DNA of 64,000 nt from Natronobacterium haloterrestre (GCF_900112205.1 NZ_FOKW01000003.1:124001-188000); one strand, 5' to 3'; positions 39,835 to 48,255 are shown, counted from the first letter of the stretch. Numbers and translations: made by a program. Notes: generated by a model from the letters alone, not told the origin.

Positions 39835-41702
39835 GCGACGACAGCGACCAACAGCGCGAGATCCTCGTCGGCGAGACCGACGACGGCGACGACCTCTACC
39901 TGCCGGTCGTCGAGTTGCTGACCGGACGCGGGTTCGTGACCGGCAAGTCCGGCTCCGGGAAGTCGAACACGGCCTCCGTCATCGCGGAAGAACTGCTCGA
40001 GGCCGGCTTTCCCCTGCTGATCGTCGACACCGACGGCGAGTACTACGGGCTCAAAGAGGAGTACGAGATGCTCCATGCGGGGGCCGACGAGGAGTGTGAC
40101 ATCCAGATCGGTCCCGAACACGCGGAGCAGATGGCCGAACTCGCCTTGGAGGAGAACGTCCCGATCATCCTGGACGTCTCGGGCTATCTCGACGAGGACG
40201 TCGCGGACGAACTGCTGCGCAAGATCGCGCGCCAGCTGTTCGTCAAGGAGAAGAAGCTCAAGAAACCGTTCCTGCTGGTCGTCGAGGAGGTCCACGAGTA
40301 CATCCCCGAGGGCGGGGGCGTCGGCGAGACCGGGAACCTCCTGATCAAGATCAGCAAGCGCGGCCGGAAACACGGGCTCGGCATTCTGGGCATCAGCCAG
40401 CGGCCCGCTGACGTCAAGAAGGACTTCATCACCCAGGCCAACTGGCTGGTCTGGCACCGGCTGACCTGGAACAACGACACGAAAGTCGTCGGCCGGATCA
40501 TCGACACCGAGTACTCGGAACTGGTCTCCGACCTGAACGACGGCCAGGCGTTCGTCCAGACCGACTGGACCGACGTCGAGGTCCGCAAGGTGCAGTTCCG
40601 CCGCAAGCGGACCTTCGACGCCGGCGCGACCCCCGGCTTGGACGACTTCGAGCGACCCGACCTCAAGTCGGTCTCGGACTCCCTGGTCGGCGACCTCGAG
40701 AAGATCTCCGAACGGAAGGAACGCGAACAGGACCGCATCAACGAACTCGAGAACGAACTCGAGAAGAAAGAAAAGCGGATCGAGACCCTCGAGGACGAAC
40801 TCGAGTCGGCCCGCGACGTCTCCTCGGCGGCGAGACAGATGGCCGACGCGCTGACGCGGCCGGAGACGTTCCAGACGCAGTTGCCCGACGAGAGCGCGGC
40901 CGGTGCCGGGGCCGGGCCCGGTAGCGAGGACGTCCGGCAGCTTCACGAGGAGATCGTCGATCTCGAGACCGAACGGGACGAACTCGAGGAGAAGCTGGCG
41001 GACCGGGAAGACCGGATCGAGAAGCTCGAACTGCAGGTCGAGTCCCGGGCCGACGCGATGGAACGGCTCCGCGAGGAGAACGAGGGGCTGCGGGAGCGGG
41101 TCCGGAGACTCAAAGAGCGGATCGATTCCGGTTCCGGTTCCGATCCCGATCCCGATCCCGTCTCGGATCGCGAGACCGGGTCGGCCGCCGACTCCGAAGC
41201 CGCCCCCGAGACCGACGACGCGATCGTCCAGGCCGGCGGCGATCCGGTGGAGTTCGGCTACACGGACCCAGGGTCGGCTCCGGACGGCAACTCGGCCGAG
41301 ACCGAAATACGAACGGCTGGTGAGGGGTCGGCCGGGGCCACAGCCGGGTCGGAGGGCGACGACGGCACGGCGGTCGACGGCGACTCCGGACTCGTCGTCG
41401 CGACCGACCAGGAGTCGCTGGCGGATCGCCTCGAGTCGACCCCGCTTGGCGAACGGCTCGAGGCGGCGAGCGAGCGATCCCAGTGTACGGTCGAGACCGC
41501 CGGGCGGGTGCTCGGCGTCCTCGCGCGGGACGAGCCCCTCGAGACGGAAGCCATCGCCGAGCGGGTCGAGCGGTCGCCGGTCGCGGTCCAGGGGCTGCTC
41601 TCGGAACTGCGGACGGAGGCGGTACTCGATCGCCGGGACGAACGCTCCTACCTGCTCGAGGACGACGTCAGGTCGACGCTGCTTTCGGTCGAGAACGACT
41701 GA
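39831..41702 (+). CDS. HerA-like hexameric ATPase (DUF87) with C-terminal coiled coil and winged helix
   Basis: 623 residues. Walker A GKSGSGKS (38-45) and Walker B FLLVVEEVHEYIPE define a HerA/FtsK-type motor; GLGILGISQRPADVKKD is the following strand with its polar sensor. Residues about 280-430 form a long coiled coil (RINELENELEKKEKRIETLE). After a disordered stretch, the end (about 545-620) is a winged-helix-like region (CTVETAGRVLGVLARDEPLE). HerA ATPases pump DNA with NurA nuclease in break repair; many haloarchaeal variants have unknown roles. No NurA is adjacent. The start is a GTG overlapping the small ORF upstream. Confidence 0.85.
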   Translation: MSDDSDQQREILVGETDDGDDLYLPVVELLTGRGFVTGKSGSGKSNTASVIAEELLEAGFPLLIVDTDGEYYGLKEEYEMLHAGADEECDIQIGPEHAEQMAELALEENVPIILDVSGYLDEDVADELLRKIARQLFVKEKKLKKPFLLVVEEVHEYIPEGGGVGETGNLLIKISKRGRKHGLGILGISQRPADVKKDFITQANWLVWHRLTWNNDTKVVGRIIDTEYSELVSDLNDGQAFVQTDWTDVEVRKVQFRRKRTFDAGATPGLDDFERPDLKSVSDSLVGDLEKISERKEREQDRINELENELEKKEKRIETLEDELESARDVSSAARQMADALTRPETFQTQLPDESAAGAGAGPGSEDVRQLHEEIVDLETERDELEEKLADREDRIEKLELQVESRADAMERLREENEGLRERVRRLKERIDSGSGSDPDPDPVSDRETGSAADSEAAPETDDAIVQAGGDPVEFGYTDPGSAPDGNSAETEIRTAGEGSAGATAGSEGDDGTAVDGDSGLVVATDQESLADRLESTPLGERLEAASERSQCTVETAGRVLGVLARDEPLETEAIAERVERSPVAVQGLLSELRTEAVLDRRDERSYLLEDDVRSTLLSVEND

Positions 41703-41707
41703 TCGGC

Positions 41708-42838
41708 CTACCGGCGCAGTCGGTCGCCGAGGGCCGCGATCCTCCCCGGTTCGATTTCCTGGTGGACGGGGAGCGTGACGATCTCACGGGAGAGCCGTGT
41801 CGCCGTCTCGTACTCCGGATCCTCGAGGACCTCGTCCGAGAGTCGCGGCCAGGTGTGGGCGCCGATCCCGGCGGTCTCGAGTTCCGCGAGAAACGCGTCC
41901 GGACGGGCGGCCCGGACCGGAAACGCCTGCGGGCAGATCCCTCGCGGCAGCGAGTCGTAGACCGGTTCGAGATCGGCTCGCCCGCCGAGGACGTCCAGCC
42001 ACGCGCGGTAGTTCGCCCGGCGAGCGGTTCGTATCTTCTCGGGGTCGGAATCCTCGACGATCCGCATCGAGAGTTTCGACATCCGTACTTTCGCACGCTC
42101 GTAACGGGCTTTCGGGCCGCCGACCGCCGGTGCGTCGCCGTCCCCCCGTTCGGCCAGAATAGCCTCGACCGAGTGTCTGAGCATCGCGTTCGACTCGAGC
42201 AGGTCGCCGACGAACGACTTGAGCACGAACCGGCAGTCGGCGGCGCCGAGTCCGTCACGAACGCCCGCGAGATCGGATGGATCGTACCCCTCACGCACGT
42301 CGTCGCCGGTGAGATAGAGGATCGCCCCGTTCGGGACCGGCAGGAGCTTCCAGAGGCTCGTGATCCCGAGGTCGCCGAGGGTGCCGAGGAGCCGTCCCTC
42401 GGAGCGGCTGATCGGTGCGTGTGCGTTGTCGTCGACGTGGTACCAGCCCCGGTCGGCGGCGATCGCCGCCACCTCCTCGAGGCCGGGCTGGGGGAACCCG
42501 AAGTAGTCGACCGACACCACCGCGCCGGTGTTGCCGTCGGCGCGGCCCTCGATGTCAGCGAAGTCGGGTGCGAGCGTCGATCGGACGGCGTAGTACCGCG
42601 GCTCGAGGCCGAGTTCGTACAGCGGTTCGACGACGCCGTCCGGCAGGTACGCCGGGAGGAGGACGTTCTGTCCGGCCTCGAGTACGCCCGCCAGCCCGTC
42701 CCGGAGCGCGACCTTGCCCGACCCGTAGTAGGTGAACGCCCGCGCGTGGCGATCGAAAAACGAGTCGAGGCCGGCGGGCCGGCCGTGACGGCGTCGCGAT
42801 AGCGCCTCGACGGTCAGCGACGGCACGTCGTCGATCAT
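41708..42838 (-). CDS. DegT/DnrJ/EryC1/StrS-like aminotransferase
   Basis: 376 residues. FTYYGSGKVALRDGLAGVLE opens the PLP fold. WYHVDDNAHAP has the ring-binding Asp, and ITSLWKLLPVPNGAILYL carries the Schiff-base lysine candidate. The small domain ends with IVTLPVHQEIEPGRIAAL, as in the sugar aminotransferases. It is more distant from WbpE than the protein at 11757, so its substrate is probably another keto sugar or a nucleotide-free intermediate. It ends 5 bp from the converging HerA-like gene. The divergent neighbour is a phosphodiesterase, giving a second envelope-related group. Confidence 0.78.
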   Translation of the reverse strand: MIDDVPSLTVEALSRRRHGRPAGLDSFFDRHARAFTYYGSGKVALRDGLAGVLEAGQNVLLPAYLPDGVVEPLYELGLEPRYYAVRSTLAPDFADIEGRADGNTGAVVSVDYFGFPQPGLEEVAAIAADRGWYHVDDNAHAPISRSEGRLLGTLGDLGITSLWKLLPVPNGAILYLTGDDVREGYDPSDLAGVRDGLGAADCRFVLKSFVGDLLESNAMLRHSVEAILAERGDGDAPAVGGPKARYERAKVRMSKLSMRIVEDSDPEKIRTARRANYRAWLDVLGGRADLEPVYDSLPRGICPQAFPVRAARPDAFLAELETAGIGAHTWPRLSDEVLEDPEYETATRLSREIVTLPVHQEIEPGRIAALGDRLRR

Positions 42839-43075
42839 CCCTGCGAACGGCCGAGGGATCCGGCATCGCTCCCCGCGCTCGTGGTGGTCGGTGTGCTATG
42901 CATGGCGGATTCACCGTTTCCGGGCGCGTCCTTAGTGATTCGGCGGATACGGGTTCCGGGTCCGCGACAGTCCGCGCTTACAGGGCGAACGCGGAACGGG
43001 GACGGGCAGGGCGGCGTTCGACGCGGGTTCGACGCCGCTCCGGAAGAGCCGGCTTACACGGCGCAAAACACTCGC

Positions 43076-43087
43076 ATAACAAAGCGG
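43076..43087 (+). promoter_or_regulatory. ATAACAAAGCGG box before the second phosphodiesterase gene
   Basis: CGCATAACAAAGCGG. The last A of ATAACAAA is 26 nt before the ATG at 43109, ideal spacing for a leaderless transcript. Confidence 0.6.
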
Positions 43088-43108
43088 TGACGGGTAAACC
43101 GCTGGCCT

Positions 43109-44740
43109 ATGACGGAGACGACCGGCGACACCGACCTCGAACTGCTCGTCGTCGGACTCGATGCCGGCTGTCGGCCCGTGCTCGAGCCGCTGTTCGACTC
43201 GGGGGCGGTGCCGACGCTACGGCAGTTGATCGAGTCCGGCACGGACGGGCCGCTCGAGTCACAGATCCCGCCGTGGACGGCGAGCGCCTGGCCGTCGCTG
43301 TACACCGGGAAGAATCCCGGAAAACACGGTGTCTACGACTTTCTCGCGTTCGACGGCTACGACTGGGACGTGGTGAACTCGACGCACGTTCGGGAACGGC
43401 CCGTGTGGGAACTGTTGGACGAACACGGCTACACGAGCGTCGTCGTCAATCTCCCAGTCACCCACCCCGCGAGGCCGTTCGACGGTGCGTTGATTCCCGG
43501 AATGACCGCACCCGAGGACCCCGACTGTCACCCCCAGGGCGTCCTCGAGGACGTCGAGATCGCCTGCGGCGGCTACCGGATCTACCCCCAGAGCGGTCCG
43601 GAGGCAAACGGGTCGATCGAGTCGTACGAGCGCACTGCCGAGAAACGCGGGAAGGCGTTTCGCTACCTCTGTCGGCGGATGGAACCGGAGTTCGGCTTTC
43701 TGCAGTTCCAGATCACCGACTCCGTCTTCCACGAGCGGCCCGGGGACGGGAAGGCGATCCGGGCCGTCTACGAGGCGGTCGACCGACAGATCGAACGGAC
43801 TCTCGAGGAGACCGAGCCCGACAACGTCCTGATCGTCAGCGACCACGGGATGGGGGAGATGACGGGCCACGAGTTCCGGATCAACGAGTTCCTGCGCGAT
43901 GGCGGCTATCTGACCGGCACCGAGGACGGCGGCGGCATGCCCAACTGGTCGAAGAGCTGGGAGAACGACCTCCTCGAGGGCGAGGAGGCCGGCGAACACG
44001 AGGAGAGCCTGCCGGAAAAAGCGTTGAACGTCGCTGCCCGGTTCGGCCTCACTACACAGCGCGTGGCCGCGGCGCTCGATCGCGTCGGCCTGAAAGAGCC
44101 GATCGGCACGCGCGTCCCGAACGACCTTATCCGGGCCGCGAGCGAAGGGGTCGACTTCCCCGAGTCGCGTGTCTACATGCGCTCGAAGAGCGAACTCGGG
44201 CTCCGGATCAACCTCGAGGGCCGGGAACCCGACGGTCGAGTGCCCGAATCCGAGTACGAGCGGGTCCGCGAGGAAGTGATCGACGAACTATCGGCGGTCC
44301 GGACGCCCGACGGCGAGCCGATGTTCGACGCCGTCGTACCCCGCGAGAGGTACTTCGAGGGCCCCCACGTCGACAAAGCACCCGACATCGTGACGGTGCC
44401 CGCCGACTTCGACAACGCCCTCGCCGCCGACCTCGGCACGGAGCAGTTCGGCGAGCCGATGGAGCCGTGGAACCACAAGCGAACCGGAATCGTCGCCGCG
44501 AGGGGGCCGGCCTTCGACGAGGACGTGCCTCTCGAGGAGGCCGGGGCGACGATTTTCGACGTCGCGCCGACGATCTGTGCGCTGTTCGACGTGCCGATCG
44601 ACGCGGCGATGGACGGCCGACCGCTGCCGATCGTCGACCCGGGAGCTGAAGCGGAGTACCCCGCCTACGAGCCGGAGCCGGTGACCGCGACCGACGATCG
44701 CGTCGTCGAGGACCGCCTCTCCGATCTCGGCTACCTCTAA
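43109..44740 (+). CDS. Type I phosphodiesterase/nucleotide pyrophosphatase family protein (second copy)
   Basis: 543 residues, the same architecture as the protein at 23455. LLVVGLDAGCRPVLEPLF is the first metal site, IPPWTASAWPSLYTGKNPGK the nucleophile region (Thr or Ser), and LIVSDHGMGEMTGHEFRINE the metal Asp-His site. NHKRTGIVAARGP supplies the late His, and it ends RLSDLGYL. No signal peptide was seen. It is followed 3 bp later by a FemAB-like gene, so both are one operon. It probably acts on a phosphodiester in a glycan or lipid precursor. Both paralogues have the same ATAACAAA box upstream. Confidence 0.85.
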   Translation: MTETTGDTDLELLVVGLDAGCRPVLEPLFDSGAVPTLRQLIESGTDGPLESQIPPWTASAWPSLYTGKNPGKHGVYDFLAFDGYDWDVVNSTHVRERPVWELLDEHGYTSVVVNLPVTHPARPFDGALIPGMTAPEDPDCHPQGVLEDVEIACGGYRIYPQSGPEANGSIESYERTAEKRGKAFRYLCRRMEPEFGFLQFQITDSVFHERPGDGKAIRAVYEAVDRQIERTLEETEPDNVLIVSDHGMGEMTGHEFRINEFLRDGGYLTGTEDGGGMPNWSKSWENDLLEGEEAGEHEESLPEKALNVAARFGLTTQRVAAALDRVGLKEPIGTRVPNDLIRAASEGVDFPESRVYMRSKSELGLRINLEGREPDGRVPESEYERVREEVIDELSAVRTPDGEPMFDAVVPRERYFEGPHVDKAPDIVTVPADFDNALAADLGTEQFGEPMEPWNHKRTGIVAARGPAFDEDVPLEEAGATIFDVAPTICALFDVPIDAAMDGRPLPIVDPGAEAEYPAYEPEPVTATDDRVVEDRLSDLGYL

Positions 44741-44743
44741 CCA

Positions 44744-45760
44744 ATGAGTATCGAAGTCACGACGCTCGATCCGTGGACCGACGCCGACGAGTGGAACCGC
44801 TACGTCGAACGCTCCGACGGGACGAACCCGTTTTTTCGCGCCGAGGCGCTGCGACTGCAGGCCGACGACACCGGAACGACGCCGCACCTGCTTGCGGGGT
44901 TCAAGGGCCAGGAGGCCGTCGGTCTCCTGCCGATCTTCGAGTACAATCGCGGTCCCATTACCGGCGCGTTCTCCCCGGCCCCCCGATCGTGGTCCTGTTA
45001 TCTCGGTCCCGCGACGCTGAACGTCGACAAACTGAAACGACGCAAGGCCGACCGGCGAGTCAGGCGCTTCCTCGAGGGGGCGATCGAGTGGATCGAGCGG
45101 GAAATCTCGCCGGTCTACACCAAGATCGTGGCCGCGGAGTTCGAGGACGTGCGGCCGTTCGTCTGGAACGACTTCGACGTCCAGCCGGGGTACACGTACG
45201 TCGTCGACCTCGCCGACGCCGGCGACGAGGAGGAACTGGCGAAGCGGTTCAGCAGCGACGCCCGGAGCAACGTGCGCAACGCCGACGAGGACGCCTATGT
45301 CGTCGAGGAAGGGGACAACGAGGACGTGGGTGAGATCGTCGATCAGGTCGCCCGGCGATACGAGAGTCAGGGCCAGTCGTTCCACCTGAGTCCAGAGTTC
45401 GCCCGGGCGGCCCACGCGACGCTGCCGGACGGTTCGATCCGGCCCTACGTCTGTCGCGTCGACGGCGACACCGTCGGCGGCATTCTGGTCGTCGAGTCGG
45501 ACACCACCCGGTACCGGTGGCAGGGCGGGGTCAAGCCCGACGTCGACGTCGACCTGGCGATCAACGACCTGCTGGACTGGCACGTCATGCGTGACGGCCT
45601 CCGGGAAGGGCTCGAGCGGTACGACCTCGTCGGGGCCGGCGTCCCGAGCATCAACCGGTACAAGGCGAAGTTCAATCCGGGCCTCGAGACGAATTACACG
45701 ATCACCTCGGGCGCGTTCGGCCTCGATCTGCTCGTCGACCGGTATCGGAAACTGCGGTAG
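44744..45760 (+). CDS. FemAB-like GNAT-fold acyltransferase
   Basis: 338 residues. The pattern is that of two GNAT-like halves as in FemAB/BioF2-type proteins. First half: NPFFRAEALRLQADDTG and LLAGFKGQEAVGLLPIFEYN. Second half: LAKRFSSDARSNVRNADEDA, VDGDTVGGILVVESDTTRYR, then YDLVGAGVPSINRYKAKFNP. In bacteria these enzymes attach amino acids or acyl groups to lipid-linked precursors; in the XrtA/PEP-CTERM systems they accompany exopolysaccharide genes. Here it could acylate or aminoacylate a surface glycan. The ATG lies 3 bp after the phosphodiesterase stop. Confidence 0.8.
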   Translation: MSIEVTTLDPWTDADEWNRYVERSDGTNPFFRAEALRLQADDTGTTPHLLAGFKGQEAVGLLPIFEYNRGPITGAFSPAPRSWSCYLGPATLNVDKLKRRKADRRVRRFLEGAIEWIEREISPVYTKIVAAEFEDVRPFVWNDFDVQPGYTYVVDLADAGDEEELAKRFSSDARSNVRNADEDAYVVEEGDNEDVGEIVDQVARRYESQGQSFHLSPEFARAAHATLPDGSIRPYVCRVDGDTVGGILVVESDTTRYRWQGGVKPDVDVDLAINDLLDWHVMRDGLREGLERYDLVGAGVPSINRYKAKFNPGLETNYTITSGAFGLDLLVDRYRKLR

Positions 45761-45786
45761 CGGCCGGTTTCACTTCGATTACTCGT

Positions 45787-46122
45787 TCACTCCGGAATCC
45801 AGTACTTCGACTGGCGTGCATCCTCGAGACAGACACGGCTGGCGACCAGTTCCTGCCCCTCGAGTTTGTCGAGCGCGTACCGGACGGTCCGGGAACAGAG
45901 CCGTGACTCGCCGGCGATCTCCTCCTGGGTCAGCGATCCCTCGTACTCGAGAACCTTGTAGACGAGTTTGGCGCTGGGCGGGAGTTCGGTGACGGCGGCT
46001 TCGGCGTTCGGGTTCGGATCGAGATCTGGTTCGTGCTCGAGGTCCGGGTCGGGTTCGGTTCGGGTCCCGGACTCGGCCTCGGAATCGACGTCGGAGTCGG
46101 AATCGCGGTCGGTAGCGCTCAT
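45787..46122 (-). CDS. Winged-helix regulator with acidic N-terminus
   Basis: 111 residues. The first 45 are a disordered Asp/Glu/Pro stretch. The rest is a compact winged helix: LPPSAKLVYKVLEYEGSLTQ, then EIAGESRLCSRTVRYALDKL (recognition helix), then GQELVASRVCLEDARQSKYW (wing). It resembles haloarchaeal MarR/TrmB-like single-domain regulators; no sensor domain is present. The strand is opposite to the genes on both sides. A GTATATAC box at 46154-46161 is its probable promoter. Confidence 0.8.
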   Translation of the reverse strand: MSATDRDSDSDVDSEAESGTRTEPDPDLEHEPDLDPNPNAEAAVTELPPSAKLVYKVLEYEGSLTQEEIAGESRLCSRTVRYALDKLEGQELVASRVCLEDARQSKYWIPE

Positions 46123-46310
46123 ACGATCGTACCGAATCGTACGCCGGTCAGCGGTATATACGATCCAGACGGTTCAGAAATCTAGGGATGTACTAATCCC
46201 GTTCGAACGGTCCGCCTCCGCCGCCGGATCGGCATCGCTCGCTCCCGACCGTTCGGCGGCGATCGACCGACGCCGTCGGGTGCTCGAGCGCGCCCGAACG
46301 GTAGTCCCCG

Positions 46311-46318
46311 CATAGTAA
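46311..46318 (+). promoter_or_regulatory. TATA-like box CATAGTAA of glmM
   Basis: Last A 27 nt before the ATG at 46345. Confidence 0.55.
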
Positions 46319-46344
46319 GGGCGTGGCCCCCGTCACCGACGGGT

Positions 46345-47691
46345 ATGTTCGGAACCAGCGGGATTCGCGGAACCGTCGGCGAAGACGTGACGGCAGCCCT
46401 CGCACTGTCCGTCGGGCGGGCAGTCGCCTCCGAGGGGTACGACACCGTCGTCGTCGGGCGGGACGTCCGCGAGAGCGGATCCGTCCTCGTCGACGCCGTC
46501 GCGGCCGGCCTCCGGGAGTGTGGCGCGGACGTCGTCGAGGTCGGCGTCGAGTCGACCCCGACGATCGCACGCTCGATCGCGGCGCTCGAGGCCGACGCTG
46601 GGGTCGTGGTCACGGCCTCGCACAACCCGGCGACGGACAACGGGATCAAACTCTGGACGCCGTCCGGGAAGGCGTTCGGCCCCGAGCAGCGGGAGGCGAT
46701 CGAACGCCGCGTTCGCGAGGACGACTACGACCTCGCACGGTGGGACGGGCTCGGCGACCGCCGGGAGCACGGCCGCGCGCGGAACGCTCACGCCGAACGG
46801 ATCGCCGACGCGGTCTCGCTCGAGCGGACGCCCTCGGTCGTCGTCGACCTCGGCAACGGGGCCGGCGCGGTCACCCCCGACGTACTGGACGACCTGGGCT
46901 GTGACGTCCAGACGCTGAACGGACAGCCCGACGGTTCCTTCCCCGGGCGGCCCAGCGAGCCGACCGCCGAGACGCTCGAAACGCTGTCGACGGTCGTTGC
47001 AAACACCGACGCGGAGCTGGGGATCGCCCACGACGGCGACGCCGATCGAACCCTCGCGGTCGACGAGACGGGAACGTTCGTCCCCAAGGACGCGCTGCTT
47101 GCCCTGTTCGCTCGAGCGGCGGTCCGCGAGCACGGCGAGCGAGGGGTCGACGTCGCCGCGCCCGTCGACACGAGCCTGGCGGTCGACGACGCGGTGGCGG
47201 ACGTCGGCGCGTCGGTGATCCGGACCAGGGTCGGCGACGTCTACGTCGCGGAGCGGACGACCGACGATGGAGTCGTCTTCGGCGGCGAGCCGAGCGGCGC
47301 CTGGATCTGGCCCGAGGAGAGTCGCTGTCCCGACGGGCCGCTCGCGGCGGCGAAACTGGTCGAACTCGTCGCGAACCGGGGGCCGCTATCGGAACTCGTC
47401 GGAGAGATCGAGCGGTATCCGATTCGGCGGACGTCGCTCGAGGTGGAGGACAAGGCGGCGGTCGTGGCGGCGGTTCGCTCCCGCCTGACCGACCGGTACG
47501 ACGAGGTCGACACGCTGGACGGCGTTCGTGTCGAGACGGAGGACGGCTGGTTCCTGGTTCGCGCCAGCGGGACCGAACCCCTCGTTCGGATCACGGCTGA
47601 GGCCCGATCGGAGGCGGCCGTCGATCGGGTGTTCGACGAGGCGAGCGAGGCGGTCGAGGAAGCGATCGATCGGGTCGCAGCGGGCGGGTGA
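46345..47691 (+). CDS. glmM: Phosphoglucosamine mutase
   Basis: 448 residues, a complete alpha-D-phosphohexomutase. The phosphoserine is Ser92 in TASHNP (90-95), the metal site DGDADR (230-235), the sugar-binding loop GGEPSG (313-318) and the phosphate loop RASGTEP (406-412). The start MFGTSGIRGTVGEDV is typical of haloarchaeal GlmM. It converts glucosamine-6-phosphate to glucosamine-1-phosphate. The other two enzymes for UDP-GlcNAc lie within 6 kb, which supports glucosamine over mannose or glucose as substrate, though phosphomannomutase activity cannot be excluded. The stop codon is joined to palindromic element copy C. Confidence 0.88.
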   Translation: MFGTSGIRGTVGEDVTAALALSVGRAVASEGYDTVVVGRDVRESGSVLVDAVAAGLRECGADVVEVGVESTPTIARSIAALEADAGVVVTASHNPATDNGIKLWTPSGKAFGPEQREAIERRVREDDYDLARWDGLGDRREHGRARNAHAERIADAVSLERTPSVVVDLGNGAGAVTPDVLDDLGCDVQTLNGQPDGSFPGRPSEPTAETLETLSTVVANTDAELGIAHDGDADRTLAVDETGTFVPKDALLALFARAAVREHGERGVDVAAPVDTSLAVDDAVADVGASVIRTRVGDVYVAERTTDDGVVFGGEPSGAWIWPEESRCPDGPLAAAKLVELVANRGPLSELVGEIERYPIRRTSLEVEDKAAVVAAVRSRLTDRYDEVDTLDGVRVETEDGWFLVRASGTEPLVRITAEARSEAAVDRVFDEASEAVEEAIDRVAAGG

Positions 47692-47774
47692 TACGGATTA
47701 CTGTAACCATGTACCGGCGCAACCGTGACCCGGGCGGCGGTTGCGCCGGAAATGACTTACAGTGAACCGTACGA
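47692..47774. repeat. Dispersed palindromic element, copy C (best preserved)
   Basis: Outer arms TACGGATTACTGTAA and TTACAGTGAACCGTA pair with two mismatches; inner arms CCGGCGCAACCG and CGGTTGCGCCGG pair perfectly around a 12-nt loop. Directly behind the glmM stop codon, it could act as a terminator or 3-prime stabiliser. Confidence 0.8.
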
Positions 47775-47907
47775 GGCCGGCGAGCCGACGGCGACCGATG
47801 GGACGGGTGCGCCGCGGTGTCGATCGGGTTCGAGGCCGCGGCCGAAGCCGAGATCGGGGAGCCCCCGTTCCCCGAGTCGGACGACCGGACCGGCGACCGA
47901 ACGTGGC

Positions 47908-48117
47908 TTATCGGGCTTCCTTGGGAATGAAGTCGGAGGTCTTCATCTCGCGGTAGGTCGCACACTCCGGACAGGCGTGAACGACGTCGCGATTGTCCCC
48001 GAAGACCCTGGCGAACTGTCGCGTGACCTGGTTCCCGCAGTTGACACACCGGGGGGCGCTCGTCTGTTCTCGAGACGTCATCGGCGTCCACTTGGCGTCG
48101 GATGGTTCCGTCGACAT
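47908..48117 (-). CDS. DUF7563 small zinc-finger protein (paralogue)
   Basis: 69 residues. The CVNCG and CPEC knuckles frame VTRQFARVFGDNRDVVHAC, 17 of 19 residues matching or similar to the protein at 6840. One zinc is expected. The ATG at 48117 is supported by a TATA box (TATAGTAA, 48145-48152) at the correct distance; an internal ATG at 48081 is less likely. It sits between glmM and glmU but on the opposite strand. The function of the family is not known. Confidence 0.8.
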   Translation of the reverse strand: MSTEPSDAKWTPMTSREQTSAPRCVNCGNQVTRQFARVFGDNRDVVHACPECATYREMKTSDFIPKEAR

Positions 48118-48144
48118 CACCAACGCGTTGCCACAGAAGGGTAT

Positions 48145-48152
48145 TTACTATA
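48145..48152 (-). promoter_or_regulatory. TATA box TATAGTAA of the zinc-finger gene
   Basis: Last A 28 nt before the ATG at 48117. Confidence 0.55.
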
Positions 48153-48255
48153 GACTGCATAACTCCGTTCCTCGAAGTTAGTCTCGGATTTAGACCGGGT
48201 GATCGGCCCGTCCATACCACCTCGCTACCTCGCCGTCTCGCCCGGTTCCCCGCCG

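Noticed and set aside
5941-47774. Palindromic elements interpreted as insertion-sequence ends
   Set aside because: No transposase frame or target duplication was seen beside any copy; they are kept as dispersed repeats.
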